A stretch of 64,000 nucleotides of DNA from Armatimonadota bacterium (GTDB lineage: Bacteria > Armatimonadota > Hebobacteria > CAIYQO01), in NCBI GenBank assembly GCA_029553475.1, contig JAKPKV010000058.1, positions 1 through 64,000 of the forward strand, in the 5' to 3' direction. How positions within the stretch are numbered: position 1 is the stretch's first letter; each line of letters opens with the position of its first letter. The position numbers and the translations under genes are program-made. Shown here piece by piece: positions 34,486 through 42,656 of this stretch. Below the pieces are notes generated by a model that worked only from the letters and a program-made list of their open reading frames with translations, was not told where the DNA came from and searched no databases.

Positions 34486-34983
34486 TCATCCGCGAAAATG
34501 CCTCGCCAACTGCGTCACCACCTCTTCGATGGCGCGCGCATCCGTGGCAATCGTCAGGTCGGCGTACTGGCAATAGCGCGGGTGCCGTTCCGCATACAGG
34601 CTGCAGATGTCCTGGCCGGGCCGGCGCGCGATGCCGCGGGTCGCAACGTCACTGATGCGCTGGGCAATCGTCGCGCAGGACGCCGCGAGGTAGACCACCG
34701 TGCCCGTCGCCGCCAGCTGCCGCATCGCCGCCTCGCGATACACGACGCTGCCGCCGGTGGCAATCACCGCCCCCACGACCTGTAAATCACAAATCACCCG
34801 GGCTTCCCGATCGAGAAACGCCTCCATCCCCTCATCGTCAATGATCTCTTGCAGATAGCGGTCCGCCGCCGTCTGGATGAGCAGGTCGGTGTCGCAAAAC
34901 GGCCGCTTCAGCGACTTCGCCAGCAGCACCCCCACCGTGCTCTTCCCCGCCCCCGGCATCCCGATCAGCACGATATTCTTCAC
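34486..34983 (-). CDS. aroK: shikimate kinase
   Basis: A 165-residue P-loop kinase phosphorylating shikimate in aromatic amino-acid synthesis. Walker A is 'GMPGAGKST', the Mg/shikimate Asp pair is 'DTDLLI', the substrate loop is 'ATGGSVV', and the lid region carries 'ARRPGQDICSLYAERHPRYCQYADL'. The start is GTG 34983, six bases after GGAGG. A TATAAT lies just upstream. Other aro genes are absent from this window. Confidence 0.93.
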   Translation of the reverse strand: MKNIVLIGMPGAGKSTVGVLLAKSLKRPFCDTDLLIQTAADRYLQEIIDDEGMEAFLDREARVICDLQVVGAVIATGGSVVYREAAMRQLAATGTVVYLAASCATIAQRISDVATRGIARRPGQDICSLYAERHPRYCQYADLTIATDARAIEEVVTQLARHFRG

Positions 34984-35000
34984 CCGCGGCCTCCCCGGTG

Positions 35001-35006
35001 ATTATA
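35001..35006 (-). promoter_or_regulatory. -10 element for aroK
   Basis: A consensus TATAAT on the minus strand sits 18 bases from the aroK start codon, allowing only a very short leader. No good -35 hexamer is visible. Confidence 0.5.
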
Positions 35007-35073
35007 CCACGTCCCGGTGCACCTTTTCCCGGCGCGGATGCTTTACTGATGCGCGCATTGCGCTCTTCACGAT

Positions 35074-35463
35074 TGTACTCATACTCGTACTCGTGCTCGA
35101 AACGGTTGTGTGTAGCGGGTTGTCACGTTGCACCGTGCTCTGTAGTCCGCGCCCTCCGCGGCGCGTGTGACCGATATGCGCCCCCGTGTCCGACACCACC
35201 GTCATCGGGCACGGAGTAAAAATGCGTCACTACGCGCCGCGGAGGGCGCGGACTACAGAGCACGGTACATCGTGATAACCCGCTACAGTTATGCTGAAGC
35301 CGAGCGCTGTAATACCGCGCGTCGGGCAATCCGGGACGTGGCGATCCGACACGCTGTGAAGAAGCGAAGCCCGTATTCGAGTACGACTACGACTACGAGT
35401 ACGAGTCGTGCCCATCAGAGCGCGGACATCCTGTCCGCCCGTAGCTGAGCACGAGCACGAAAT
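35074..35463. repeat. nested inverted repeat with TACGAG/CTCGTA hexamer runs
   Basis: This fills most of the 550-base gap between aroK and the glutamate dehydrogenase gene. The inner arms, 35111-35171 and 35226-35287, are inverted copies differing by three substitutions and one indel over about 62 bases, with a 54-base loop. Outside them are inverted runs of a degenerate hexamer: CTCGTA-like at 35074-35100, TACGAG/TACGAC at 35376-35410, and again near 35447-35460. A small perfect hairpin GCGGACA/TGTCCGC lies at 35422-35438. No open reading frame in it resembles a protein. It looks like a dispersed foldback repeat. Confidence 0.85.
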
Positions 35464-35533
35464 GCGCGCACCAGGAGCAGGATTTCACCGCCGCGGGTTG
35501 AAAGGCATCGAAAAGAGGCGATGGAGGTTGATG

Positions 35534-36829
35534 ATGACGACCCTTCCGCAGATCGCGCCGCTGGCGGATGGCACGGTTCCGCCCCACGGCAGTACCTATT
35601 ACTCCGCGTTGCGGCAGTTCGATCAGGCTGCCGCCTTCCTCGGGCTCGATCCCGGCACCCGCGCCTTCCTGCGGCATCCGCGGCGCGAGCTCACGGTGAA
35701 TTTTCCGGTGCTGATGGATGACGGCTCGCTGCGCATGTTCACCGGCATTCGCGTCCATCACAGTACCATCCGCGGCCCCAGCAAAGGCGGCATCCGCTTC
35801 CACCCCCAGGTTGATCTCAACGACGTGCGCGCGCTGGCCATGTGGATGACCTGGAAATGCGCGGTCGTCAATATCCCCTACGGGGGCGCGAAAGGCGGCG
35901 TGGTGGTGGATCCCGCGTTGTTGAGCGAACGCGAGCTCTGTGCCCTCACCCGACGATACACGACGGAGATGATGCTGATGTTCGGCCCGGAAAGCGACAT
36001 TCCCGCGCCCGACGTCAACACTAACCCGCAGGTGATGGCCTGGATCATGGATACCTACTCCATGCAAAAGGGCTACAGCGTCCCCGCCGTGGTGACCGGC
36101 AAACCGCTGGAAGTCGGCGGCAGCCTGGGCCGGCTGGAAGCCACCGGCCGCGGGGTCACCTGCTGCATACTGGAAGCCTTGCGCGCGCGAAAACAGCGCG
36201 TGCAGGACACCACGGTCGCCGTGCAGGGGTTCGGGAATGTGGGCAGCGTGGCGGCGGCGCTGCTGGCGGAGCGCGGCGCGAAAATCGTCGCCGTCGCGGA
36301 TATCAGCGGCGGCGTCACGCGGGCGACCGGCCTCGATATCCCGGCGCTGAAGGCGTATGCGCGCGCCCACGGCCAGCGCGTCGCCGGTTTTCCCGGCGGT
36401 GATGCCCTCACCAATGCGGAATTGCTCGCGTTCGACGCCGATGTGCTGGTGCTGGCGGCTATGGAGAACCAGGTGCACGACGCGAATGCGCAGGCCGTGC
36501 GCGCCCGCATCATCGCCGAAGGCGCGAATGGCCCGACGACCCCGGATGCCGATGTCATCCTGGAAGAAAACGACTGCCTGGTGATCCCGGATATTCTCTG
36601 CAACGCCGGCGGCGTCACCGTGTCGTATTTCGAGTGGGTGCAGGGCTTGCAGGCGCATTTCTGGAGCGAGGAAGAGATCAATCACCGGCTTGAGCGCATC
36701 ATGACGGACGCCTATGCCGAGGTGATGGATGAGGCGCGCCGCCGGCGCATCGCCCCGCGGATGGCGGCCCAGACACTGGCGATCAACCGCGTCGCCGCCG
36801 CCGCGAAGCTTCGCGGCATTTACCCGTAA
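35534..36829 (+). CDS. gdhA: glutamate dehydrogenase (Glu/Leu/Phe/Val dehydrogenase family)
   Basis: A 431-residue enzyme interconverting glutamate and 2-oxoglutarate plus ammonia. The substrate site is 'GPSKGGIRFHP', the catalytic lysine segment is 'MTWKCAVVNIPYGGAKGG', the 'PESDIPAPDVNT' block carries the catalytic Asp, and the Rossmann loop is 'AVQGFGNVGSVAA'. GGAGG six bases before ATG 35534 (ATG 35531 is adjacent) defines the start; the frame upstream runs into the foldback repeat and is rejected. Cofactor preference cannot be told. Confidence 0.93.
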   Translation: MTTLPQIAPLADGTVPPHGSTYYSALRQFDQAAAFLGLDPGTRAFLRHPRRELTVNFPVLMDDGSLRMFTGIRVHHSTIRGPSKGGIRFHPQVDLNDVRALAMWMTWKCAVVNIPYGGAKGGVVVDPALLSERELCALTRRYTTEMMLMFGPESDIPAPDVNTNPQVMAWIMDTYSMQKGYSVPAVVTGKPLEVGGSLGRLEATGRGVTCCILEALRARKQRVQDTTVAVQGFGNVGSVAAALLAERGAKIVAVADISGGVTRATGLDIPALKAYARAHGQRVAGFPGGDALTNAELLAFDADVLVLAAMENQVHDANAQAVRARIIAEGANGPTTPDADVILEENDCLVIPDILCNAGGVTVSYFEWVQGLQAHFWSEEEINHRLERIMTDAYAEVMDEARRRRIAPRMAAQTLAINRVAAAAKLRGIYP

Positions 36830-36866
36830 CCGGGCGCGGGCTGCAATTGGCCCGCCGGCGCGTGGG

Positions 36867-37844
36867 CTAATCCGACGGCGCCGCGCGCGCCATCCATGCC
36901 TCGACGTCGGCGCGCGTCGGCAGGTCGCGCGGGTCGGCGGACGTGGAGACGCGAATCGCCGCCGTCGCCGCGCCGAAACGCACCGCCGCCGCCCACGCAT
37001 CGCGGGTCATCCGTCCGGGATCATCGCGCAGTGCCGCCGCCACCAGGCCGGCGTGGAAGGTGTCGCCCGCGCCCACGTCATAGATCACTGGCACGCGATA
37101 CGGGGGGATGTCGGCGCGCGCGTTCCCGACTTGAACGACCACGGGGCCGTCGCCGCCGCGGGTCATCACCACCACGCGCGGTCCGCGCGCCTGAATCGCC
37201 GCCAGGCCGTCATCCCCCGGACATTGGGTCAGGAAGCGCACCTCCTCGGCGTTCAGCACGACGATGTCGGCGCGGGCGATGGCGTCCTGCTCGATGGCGC
37301 GGATGGCGTCGTCCGGGCGCCCCCAGGCGCCTGTGCGTAAATTCATCGCGTAAAGCACGGGCACGCCGGCGGCACGCGCCCGCGCCGCGGTGTCCAGGAC
37401 CAGCGGCCTGAGCGCATCGTCGCGGATGCTGCCTTCGCTGAAATCAAACAGGCGACAGCGCTCTACCCCCGCGAAATCCGCCTCCCGCAGCCCGTCCATC
37501 GGCGAAGCGTATCCTGGAACACGATAAAAGCGGAATTGCTTGCCCCCCCGCCCATCCACCGAGCAGAAGGAAACGGGGGTCAATTGCCCCGGCACGCGGC
37601 GCACGCGCGAGGCGTCCACGCCGAAATGCACCAACTCGCGCGTCGCCAGCGTGCCAAATTCGTCATCGCCCACGGCGGTGATGAACCGCACCCCCACCCC
37701 CAGGCGCGCCATGGCGAACACGGTATTCGCCGCCGCGCCGCCGGGCACCAAGGTATACTGCCGGGCGGTATCCAGCGTCTCCCCCGGTTGCGTGGGCGTG
37801 ATTTCGATGATGAGACTGCCAACGGTGATGAGCTCCACGGGCAC
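36867..37844 (-). CDS. PfkB-family carbohydrate kinase
   Basis: A 325-residue ribokinase-fold kinase. The N-terminus reads 'VELITVGSLIIEITP', the substrate site is 'LVPGGAAANTVFAMARLG', and the catalytic motif is 'YDVGAGDTFHAGLVAA'. Start GTG 37844 lies eight bases after GAGGAGG; the open frame further up to 38045 would overlap the divergent dehydrogenase promoter and start. It is closer to the fructokinase/2-keto-3-deoxygluconate group than to adenosine kinase, but the sugar is unknown. Confidence 0.87.
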   Translation of the reverse strand: MPVELITVGSLIIEITPTQPGETLDTARQYTLVPGGAAANTVFAMARLGVGVRFITAVGDDEFGTLATRELVHFGVDASRVRRVPGQLTPVSFCSVDGRGGKQFRFYRVPGYASPMDGLREADFAGVERCRLFDFSEGSIRDDALRPLVLDTAARARAAGVPVLYAMNLRTGAWGRPDDAIRAIEQDAIARADIVVLNAEEVRFLTQCPGDDGLAAIQARGPRVVVMTRGGDGPVVVQVGNARADIPPYRVPVIYDVGAGDTFHAGLVAAALRDDPGRMTRDAWAAAVRFGAATAAIRVSTSADPRDLPTRADVEAWMARAAPSD

Positions 37845-37937
37845 GTTCAGGGCCTCCTCGGGCGTGATAGTTCTTGATTCGCGGGAAGAAACGTCAACCC
37901 CTGTTGCAATGCCGGGCGTATCCGGTCCGAATCGCGG

Positions 37938-37943
37938 TATAAT
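37938..37943 (+). promoter_or_regulatory. -10 element of the D-2-hydroxyacid dehydrogenase gene
   Basis: A perfect TATAAT 38 bases before the start codon at 37981. No clear -35 is present at the standard spacing, so an activator may be needed. Confidence 0.5.
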
Positions 37944-37980
37944 GGGAAGAGCCTGTAGCGTGAAGCGGAGGAATGGCACG

Positions 37981-39027
37981 ATGAGCACGGAAACCCCTCG
38001 CACCGTGATGGTGGAGCTGAACCCCGATGAGGTGGCCTTTATCACCGAACAGTTGCCGGGGGTGGAGGCGGTCTGCGAATCGCCGATTCACGAATGCATG
38101 AGCCCGGCCTTCGCCACGGCGGAGATCCTCTCCGTCTTCGTGCATTCGCGCGTCACACCAGATATCCTCGATGCCATGCCGGCGCTGAAATTCATCGCCA
38201 CGCGCTCCACGGGCTACGACCATATTGATCTGGAAACCTGCAATGCTCGCGGCATCCTCGTCGCGAACGTGCCGCGCTACGGCGATAACACGGTGGCCGA
38301 GCACACCTTCGCGCTGATCCTCTCCCTCTCCCGGAAGATTCACAAAGCATATCAGCGCACGGTGGCCGGCGATTTTTCCCTGGCCAATTTGGAAGGCTTC
38401 GATCTGAAAGGCAAGACCCTCGGCGTGGTCGGCGCCGGCAGTATCGGGCTGCACGTCATTCGCATCGCCATCGGGTTCGGCATGCGCGTCATCGCCTATG
38501 ACGTGAAACCCAATCCGCTGATCGCCGAGGTGCTCAATTTTCACTACGTTTCCTTCGGGGAATTGCTGGCCAATGCCGATATCATCTCGCTGCACGCGCC
38601 GCTGCTGCCCGCTACCCGGCACATGATTAACGCGGAGACCATCACGCTCATCAAGCGCGGGGCGCTGCTCATCAATACCGCCCGCGGCGGGCTGGTCGAT
38701 ACCGACGCGCTGCTCACCGCGCTGGACGAAGGGATCATCAGCGGCGCCGGGCTGGACGTGCTGGAAGGCGAAGAGCTCATCGAGGAGGAAGAACGGCTGA
38801 TGCGCGCCCCCGAAGCGGCGGAATCGCTGCGCATGCTCATTCGCCAGCATATCCTGCTGCGTCGTCCCGACGTGGTCATCACCCCGCACATGGCCTTCTA
38901 CAGTCGCGAAGCGCGCCAGCGCATCCTGGAGACGACAGTCGGCAATATCCGCGCGTATCTGGCCGGAACCCCGGAGAACGTGGTCAATGCGCCCGCCGGG
39001 CAGGATCGCGAAGCGCCGGGATCCTGA
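37981..39027 (+). CDS. D-2-hydroxyacid dehydrogenase (D-lactate dehydrogenase-like)
   Basis: A 348-residue NAD-dependent enzyme. Motifs include 'TRSTGYDHIDLETC', 'NTVAEHTFALILSLSRKI', the Rossmann loop 'GVVGAGSIGLHVIRIA', 'LINTARGGLVD' and the catalytic histidine in 'VITPHMAFYSREA'. The insert with 'LEGEELIEEEERL' is typical of the D-lactate dehydrogenase branch. ATG 37981 follows GGAGGAA. The open frame back to 37540 is antisense to the kinase gene and rejected. Its TGA stop is the left flank of a small repeat element. Confidence 0.92.
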   Translation: MSTETPRTVMVELNPDEVAFITEQLPGVEAVCESPIHECMSPAFATAEILSVFVHSRVTPDILDAMPALKFIATRSTGYDHIDLETCNARGILVANVPRYGDNTVAEHTFALILSLSRKIHKAYQRTVAGDFSLANLEGFDLKGKTLGVVGAGSIGLHVIRIAIGFGMRVIAYDVKPNPLIAEVLNFHYVSFGELLANADIISLHAPLLPATRHMINAETITLIKRGALLINTARGGLVDTDALLTALDEGIISGAGLDVLEGEELIEEEERLMRAPEAAESLRMLIRQHILLRRPDVVITPHMAFYSREARQRILETTVGNIRAYLAGTPENVVNAPAGQDREAPGS

Positions 39028-39049
39028 GAAACTGAGAAACTGTTTCTGA
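39025..39049. mobile_element. short GAAACTGTTTC remnant flanked by TGA
   Basis: Positions 39028-39046 begin with GAAAC and end with the complete end sequence GAAACTGTTTC (39036-39046). They are flanked by TGA at 39025-39027 (the stop codon of the dehydrogenase) and TGA at 39047-39049; an internal TGA separates the two parts. It shares its end sequence with the elements at 4818 and 29336 and looks like a reduced or partly excised copy. Confidence 0.5.
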
Positions 39050-39088
39050 GGCGCGCCGGGGAGGCGGCTGCGGCTGCCGGCGTACGCG

Positions 39089-39922
39089 CTAGCGCTGGCA
39101 GTGCGGGCAGAAATGGACGCGGCGTCCCTGGAAGGGACGGTACTCGATGAGCGTGCCGCAGACGCGGCAGGGTTGCCCGGCGCGCTGGTAGACCGTGAGG
39201 TGGCACTGGAAATCGCCCAGTTCGCCGTGGGCGTCGCGATAGGCGCTGTCCTGCCCGGAAGTGCCGCGGCAGGCGATGGCGCGCGCGAGCACGTCGCGCA
39301 CGGCGGCATGCAGGCGGGTCACCTCGTCGCGGGTGAGCGACCGCGCCGCACGGCGCGGGTCAACGCCCGCCAGAAAGCAGGACTCGTCCGCGTAGATCTT
39401 CCCGATGCCGACGACCTGCGTCTGGTCCATCAGCACCGCCTCCACCGACGTCCCCTTCCCCGCCATCACGCCGGCCAGGTGTTCAACGGTGAAGGCCTCG
39501 TCCAGCGGTTCGGGGCCATAGTGCGCGAGCTCCCGCATGGCGGCGGGATCATGCCCGGCCACCACCGCCATCTGCCCGAAGGTGCGTGGGTCAATGTAGC
39601 GCAGCTCGCGCCCGTCGGACAGCTCCAGCACGACGTGCGTGTGCGGGACGACGGGGGTGTCGGCATGCGCGAGCGCCAGTTGCCCGCTCATCCCCAGGCG
39701 CACCAGCAGGCTGCGGTCGCCATCCAGCAGCAGGAGCAGGGCTTTGCCGCGGCGATGGAGGGCGAGGATGGTGCGGCCGAGCAGCAGGGCGCGGAACCCG
39801 TCGGCGGTGGCATGGGCGCGAATGGCGCGCGAACGCGTCACTCGCACGGCGCGGATGCGCTGTCCGGTCAGCGACGGCGCCAGTTGCCGGCGGATGGTCT
39901 CGACTTCAGGGAGTTCAGGCAT
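39089..39922 (-). CDS. mutM: formamidopyrimidine-DNA glycosylase (MutM/Fpg)
   Basis: A 277-residue base-excision repair enzyme removing 8-oxoguanine. The N-terminus 'MPELPEVETIRRQLAP' supplies the catalytic Pro2 and Glu3. The helix-two-turn-helix lies near 'GVDPRRAARSLTRDE'. The C-terminal zinc finger has four cysteines, 'CRVCGTLI' and 'CPHCQR'. ATG 39922 is fixed by the need for Pro as residue 2, so the longer frame to 39961 is rejected. It is convergent with the dehydrogenase gene. Confidence 0.97.
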   Translation of the reverse strand: MPELPEVETIRRQLAPSLTGQRIRAVRVTRSRAIRAHATADGFRALLLGRTILALHRRGKALLLLLDGDRSLLVRLGMSGQLALAHADTPVVPHTHVVLELSDGRELRYIDPRTFGQMAVVAGHDPAAMRELAHYGPEPLDEAFTVEHLAGVMAGKGTSVEAVLMDQTQVVGIGKIYADESCFLAGVDPRRAARSLTRDEVTRLHAAVRDVLARAIACRGTSGQDSAYRDAHGELGDFQCHLTVYQRAGQPCRVCGTLIEYRPFQGRRVHFCPHCQR

Positions 39923-39991
39923 AATAGAGAGCAGTACCCGCGGCGAGCCGCGGGTACGCATGATCGTGTGGTCCGATGACCAGGAGACGCG

Positions 39992-40138
39992 TTATACTTT
40001 TCCACCGATTTTGAAGACTTTGCGGCCACATTCCGGGCAGATGCCGGTCAGCGCGGGCTTGCCGTTTTTCAGCGTCACCTGCTGCGGGTCCTTCACTTGC
40101 CGCTTGGCCTTGCACTTCACGCAATACGCTTCAGCCAT
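39992..40138 (-). CDS. 48-residue zinc-ribbon protein (DUF5679-like)
   Basis: A tiny protein with two cysteine pairs, 'YCVKCKAKR' and 'CPECGRK', which should bind one zinc. The pattern, including 'PQQVTLKNGKPALTGICPECG', matches the DUF5679 group. AAGGAGG lies eight bases before ATG 40138, strong support for a real gene. The function is unknown; small zinc ribbons of this kind often bind nucleic acid. It lies directly upstream of mutM on the same strand. Confidence 0.85.
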   Translation of the reverse strand: MAEAYCVKCKAKRQVKDPQQVTLKNGKPALTGICPECGRKVFKIGGKV

Positions 40139-40340
40139 GTTCGTAGCCTCCTTAAGAGTAGTGTTACGTGCGGCACTTCCCCGCACCAGCGCTTGGACGC
40201 CTCACCGAAATGAGGGAAGCCTTCGTTTGATATTCGCTCGCCGTCGAAGAACTCCTTCCTGTCGAAAAAAAACTTCATGGGAAAATATTGTGGCGCCGTT
40301 GTGCGCGGGTCACGCCATCCGCGGCATGCCTTTCCGAGCA

Positions 40341-40370
40341 TTGACACCCCTGCGACCGCGACCGTATACT
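40341..40370 (+). promoter_or_regulatory. strong sigma70-type promoter of the acetyltransferase leader
   Basis: A perfect -35 TTGACA (40341-40346), an 18-base spacer and TATACT (40365-40370), among the closest to consensus in the window. Transcription would start near 40377, about 130 bases before the acetyltransferase. The 200 bases before it, back to the zinc-ribbon gene, show no other gene. Confidence 0.8.
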
Positions 40371-40376
40371 GGGCAC

Positions 40377-40433
40377 ATGATGGCTCGCATGACACCGTGT
40401 GCGTGGACCATCCGTCATCCCTGGACGCCATAA
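40377..40433 (+). CDS. candidate 18-residue leader peptide with two Trp codons
   Basis: The frame starts with two ATG codons at 40377 and 40380 and stops with TAA at 40431-40433. It encodes Met-Met-Ala-Arg-Met-Thr-Pro-Cys-Ala-Trp-Thr-Ile-Arg-His-Pro-Trp-Thr-Pro. Trp codons are at 40404-40406 and 40422-40424. The predicted transcript begins at or just before the first ATG, so translation would be leaderless. The candidate antiterminator strand starts at the very next base after the stop codon. The peptide is too short for homology; its reality rests on the arrangement. Confidence 0.5.
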   Translation: MMARMTPCAWTIRHPWTP

Positions 40434-40490
40434 CCGGCATTCGGGCTGTTCGCGCGTCTCTCTCCCCTCCCGGATGCCGGGAGGGGTTTT
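40434..40490 (+). terminator. candidate attenuator: terminator plus competing antiterminator hairpin
   Basis: The terminator is a perfect ten-base-pair stem CCCCTCCCGG (40464-40473) / CCGGGAGGGG (40477-40486) with loop ATG and a TTTT tail (40487-40490). It ends just before the acetyltransferase ribosome binding site. CCGGCAT at 40434-40440 is exactly complementary to ATGCCGG at 40474-40480. That pairing uses part of the terminator's right arm, so the two folds exclude each other. No plus-strand gene lies upstream, so the terminator can act only on this leader. Confidence 0.7.
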
Positions 40491-40505
40491 GCGTTGGAGG
40501 CGGCC

Positions 40506-40937
40506 ATGATGATTACCTATGCGCCGATGACCATCGAAGCGTATGATGCCGTGATCGGCTTGTGGCACGGCATGCCGGGGATCGGCTTGCACGTGGATGA
40601 GGCCGATTCGCGCCACGGCATCGCCGCCTACCTGCGGCGCAACCCCGGCATGAGCGTGGTGGCCCACGATGGCGCGCGCCTGGTCGGCGCGGTGCTCTGC
40701 GGGCATGACGGCCGCCGGGGGTATCTCAGCCATCTGGCGGTGTACCCGGCCTATCGCGGCCGCGGCATCGGCCGTGAGATGATGCGGCGCTGCCTTGCCG
40801 CGCTGCGGTCGGAGGGTATCGCCAAATGCACGATTCTGGTCTATACCGATAATACCGACGGTCAAGCGTTCTGGGAACGGCACGGTTGGCGGCAGCGGGA
40901 GGACCTGCGGTGCATGCAAACGGCGACGGGAGCGTGA
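40506..40937 (+). CDS. GNAT-family N-acetyltransferase
   Basis: A 143-residue acetyl-CoA-dependent acetyltransferase (RimI-like). The acetyl-CoA binding motif is 'LAVYPAYRGRGIGREMMRRC'. The C-terminal 'YTDNTDGQAFWERHGWRQRED' fits the family end, with an active-site-type tyrosine. GGAGG sits five bases before ATG 40506 (a second ATG is at 40509). The acceptor is unknown. Its only evident promoter is behind a leader with a Trp-containing peptide and a terminator, which suggests attenuation control. Confidence 0.9.
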   Translation: MMITYAPMTIEAYDAVIGLWHGMPGIGLHVDEADSRHGIAAYLRRNPGMSVVAHDGARLVGAVLCGHDGRRGYLSHLAVYPAYRGRGIGREMMRRCLAALRSEGIAKCTILVYTDNTDGQAFWERHGWRQREDLRCMQTATGA

Positions 40938-41062
40938 AACACTCCCGGATTTATGCTGCGTGACAATGTCCCCTCCGTGATGGATGTGCTCATCCGACAA
41001 TCGCCACCACCGGGGCCGCGAGCATCTTGTCACATCAGCAACAGGCGCTATTGTCCCAGTTC

Positions 41063-41071
41063 TGTTATACT
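41063..41071 (+). promoter_or_regulatory. extended -10 promoter of the nucleotidase gene
   Basis: TGTTATACT (41063-41071) matches the extended -10 form TGnTATAAT closely. AAAGGAG follows at 41081-41087 and the ATG at 41095. Confidence 0.55.
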
Positions 41072-41094
41072 GGTTATCCGAAAGGAGCGCTGTC

Positions 41095-42522
41095 ATGGTC
41101 AGCCACCGCCCGCGAATCATCGGCATACTCGTGTTTCTCCTGGCCGTCCCGCTCTGGAGTGCGACCATACGCATCCTCGCCACCGGTGATATGCATGGCT
41201 GGCTGGAGCCTCAGCGCATTGACGGCCAGGTGTATGGCGGCCCAGGACAGATGCTGGCCTACTGGAAAACGGCGGAACAGTATGTGCCGAAAAAATTCCT
41301 GGTCATCAGTTGCGGCGACATCGCCACCGGCCCGATGCTCTCCGTCACTTTCAAAGGGCAACCGGCGGTCGAGATGATGAACCTGATGGGCTATGATCTC
41401 TCGGTGGTGGGCAACCACGAGTTCGACTACGGCATCGAGGGTCTGGCGAACATGGCGCGGTGGGCGAACTTTCCCTTTCTCGCCGGCAACCTGCGCAATG
41501 CCGACGAGACGTTGAATACGCTCGTCGCCAGTACCCTGCTCTACGAAGAGCAGGGGGTGAAGGTGGGCGTGATTGGCCTCACCGTGAAGGAGTTGGCGCG
41601 CTACGCGCAGATCGGCGCGCTGAAAACCGACGATTATGCCCACGCGGTGCGCGCGCTGGCGCCGAGATTGCGCGGGCGCGGCGCGAAAGTCATCATCGTC
41701 GCCGCGCACGCGGAGATGGCCGCCCTGGAGCAACTGGCGCAGGAGATCGCTGACCTGAACATCCCGCTCATCCTTGGTGGGCACAGCCACGAATTCGGGC
41801 AGAAAATGGTGGGCAACACCTGGGTTATGCATAATGGAGAGTGGTGGAAAGGCTACGGCCGCGTGGACCTGGAGGTGAACCCGGAGCAGGGCACGGCGCA
41901 GGTACGCACGATCAAGCAGGTGTGGCTGCGGCAGGAGGCGGCCGGCGCGAAGACCGATCCCCGGGCGGCGGCGCTCATCGCGGCGTGGACGAAGCGCCTG
42001 TCGGCCGAGGACCGGGAGGTGATCGGCTACACCGCCACCGGCCTGACGCGCCGCTGGGGCATCGCCAACCTGGTGGTGGATAGCTGGCTGGCCAGCCATG
42101 CCGCGGATGTCGCCGTGGTCAACCTGGGCGGATTGCGCCAGGATTTCGCCCCGGGTCCGATCCGCCGGCTGGACCTGACGGGCGTCATGCCGTTCAACAA
42201 TGCCCTGGTGCGGCTGCAGCTCACCGGCAAGCAGCTGGCCGACTACCAGCCGCCGGGGGAAACCCTCCACTACGGCGGCGTGCGGCAACAAGGTGGCCAG
42301 CTCCTCTTCGCCGGTCAGCCGCTCGACCCCGCGCGCACCTACCGCGTGCTGACCATTGATTTCCTGTACAACACCAGCCCCCATCTCAAAGCCGCCGATC
42401 CGCATCCGGAGCGCGTGGACGACCAGTGGCGCACCCCGGTGCTGCAGTGGCTGGCCGCCCACCGGACCGATGAGAAAAAGACGCTGGAAAGCCTGGCGGA
42501 CCTGCGCCCGCGGAGCGAGTGA
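41095..42522 (+). CDS. secreted 5'-nucleotidase / 2',3'-cyclic phosphodiesterase family protein
   Basis: A 475-residue periplasmic di-metal phosphatase. A signal peptide covers about residues 1-23. The phosphoesterase motifs are 'LATGDMHGWLE', 'ISCGDIATGP', 'VVGNHEFDYG', 'VAAHAE' and 'LGGHSHE'. From about residue 330 the C-terminal 5'-nucleotidase domain follows ('NLVVDSWLASHAADVAVVNLGGLR', 'VMPFNNALVRLQLTGKQL'). It probably salvages phosphate and nucleosides from extracellular nucleotides. The first residues are set by AAAGGAG. Confidence 0.9.
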   Translation: MVSHRPRIIGILVFLLAVPLWSATIRILATGDMHGWLEPQRIDGQVYGGPGQMLAYWKTAEQYVPKKFLVISCGDIATGPMLSVTFKGQPAVEMMNLMGYDLSVVGNHEFDYGIEGLANMARWANFPFLAGNLRNADETLNTLVASTLLYEEQGVKVGVIGLTVKELARYAQIGALKTDDYAHAVRALAPRLRGRGAKVIIVAAHAEMAALEQLAQEIADLNIPLILGGHSHEFGQKMVGNTWVMHNGEWWKGYGRVDLEVNPEQGTAQVRTIKQVWLRQEAAGAKTDPRAAALIAAWTKRLSAEDREVIGYTATGLTRRWGIANLVVDSWLASHAADVAVVNLGGLRQDFAPGPIRRLDLTGVMPFNNALVRLQLTGKQLADYQPPGETLHYGGVRQQGGQLLFAGQPLDPARTYRVLTIDFLYNTSPHLKAADPHPERVDDQWRTPVLQWLAAHRTDEKKTLESLADLRPRSE

Positions 42523-42656
42523 GCGATCCCTCGGCGGGCACAACGCCGTCGCGCCGCGCGCGGAGGGGCCGGCATCGCCTATTCACATACTGGTGACCGG
42601 GTGCCCCGGTGGGGATGTGCGGTGGCGAAGCGGTGCGGGCACGCCAATGCCGCACC

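Noticed and set aside
35376-35410. Hexamer run as a possible CRISPR-like array
   Set aside because: The units are six bases, contiguous and degenerate, with no spacers; it is a low-complexity repeat.
35408-35533. N-terminal extension of glutamate dehydrogenase
   Set aside because: The frame runs through the inverted-repeat region and lacks family similarity before the ATG at 35534.
40187-40340. Possible T-box or known riboswitch before the acetyltransferase
   Set aside because: I looked for the T-box TGGNACCRCG signature and for common riboswitch cores in the leader and its surroundings and found none; the leader-peptide model fits better.
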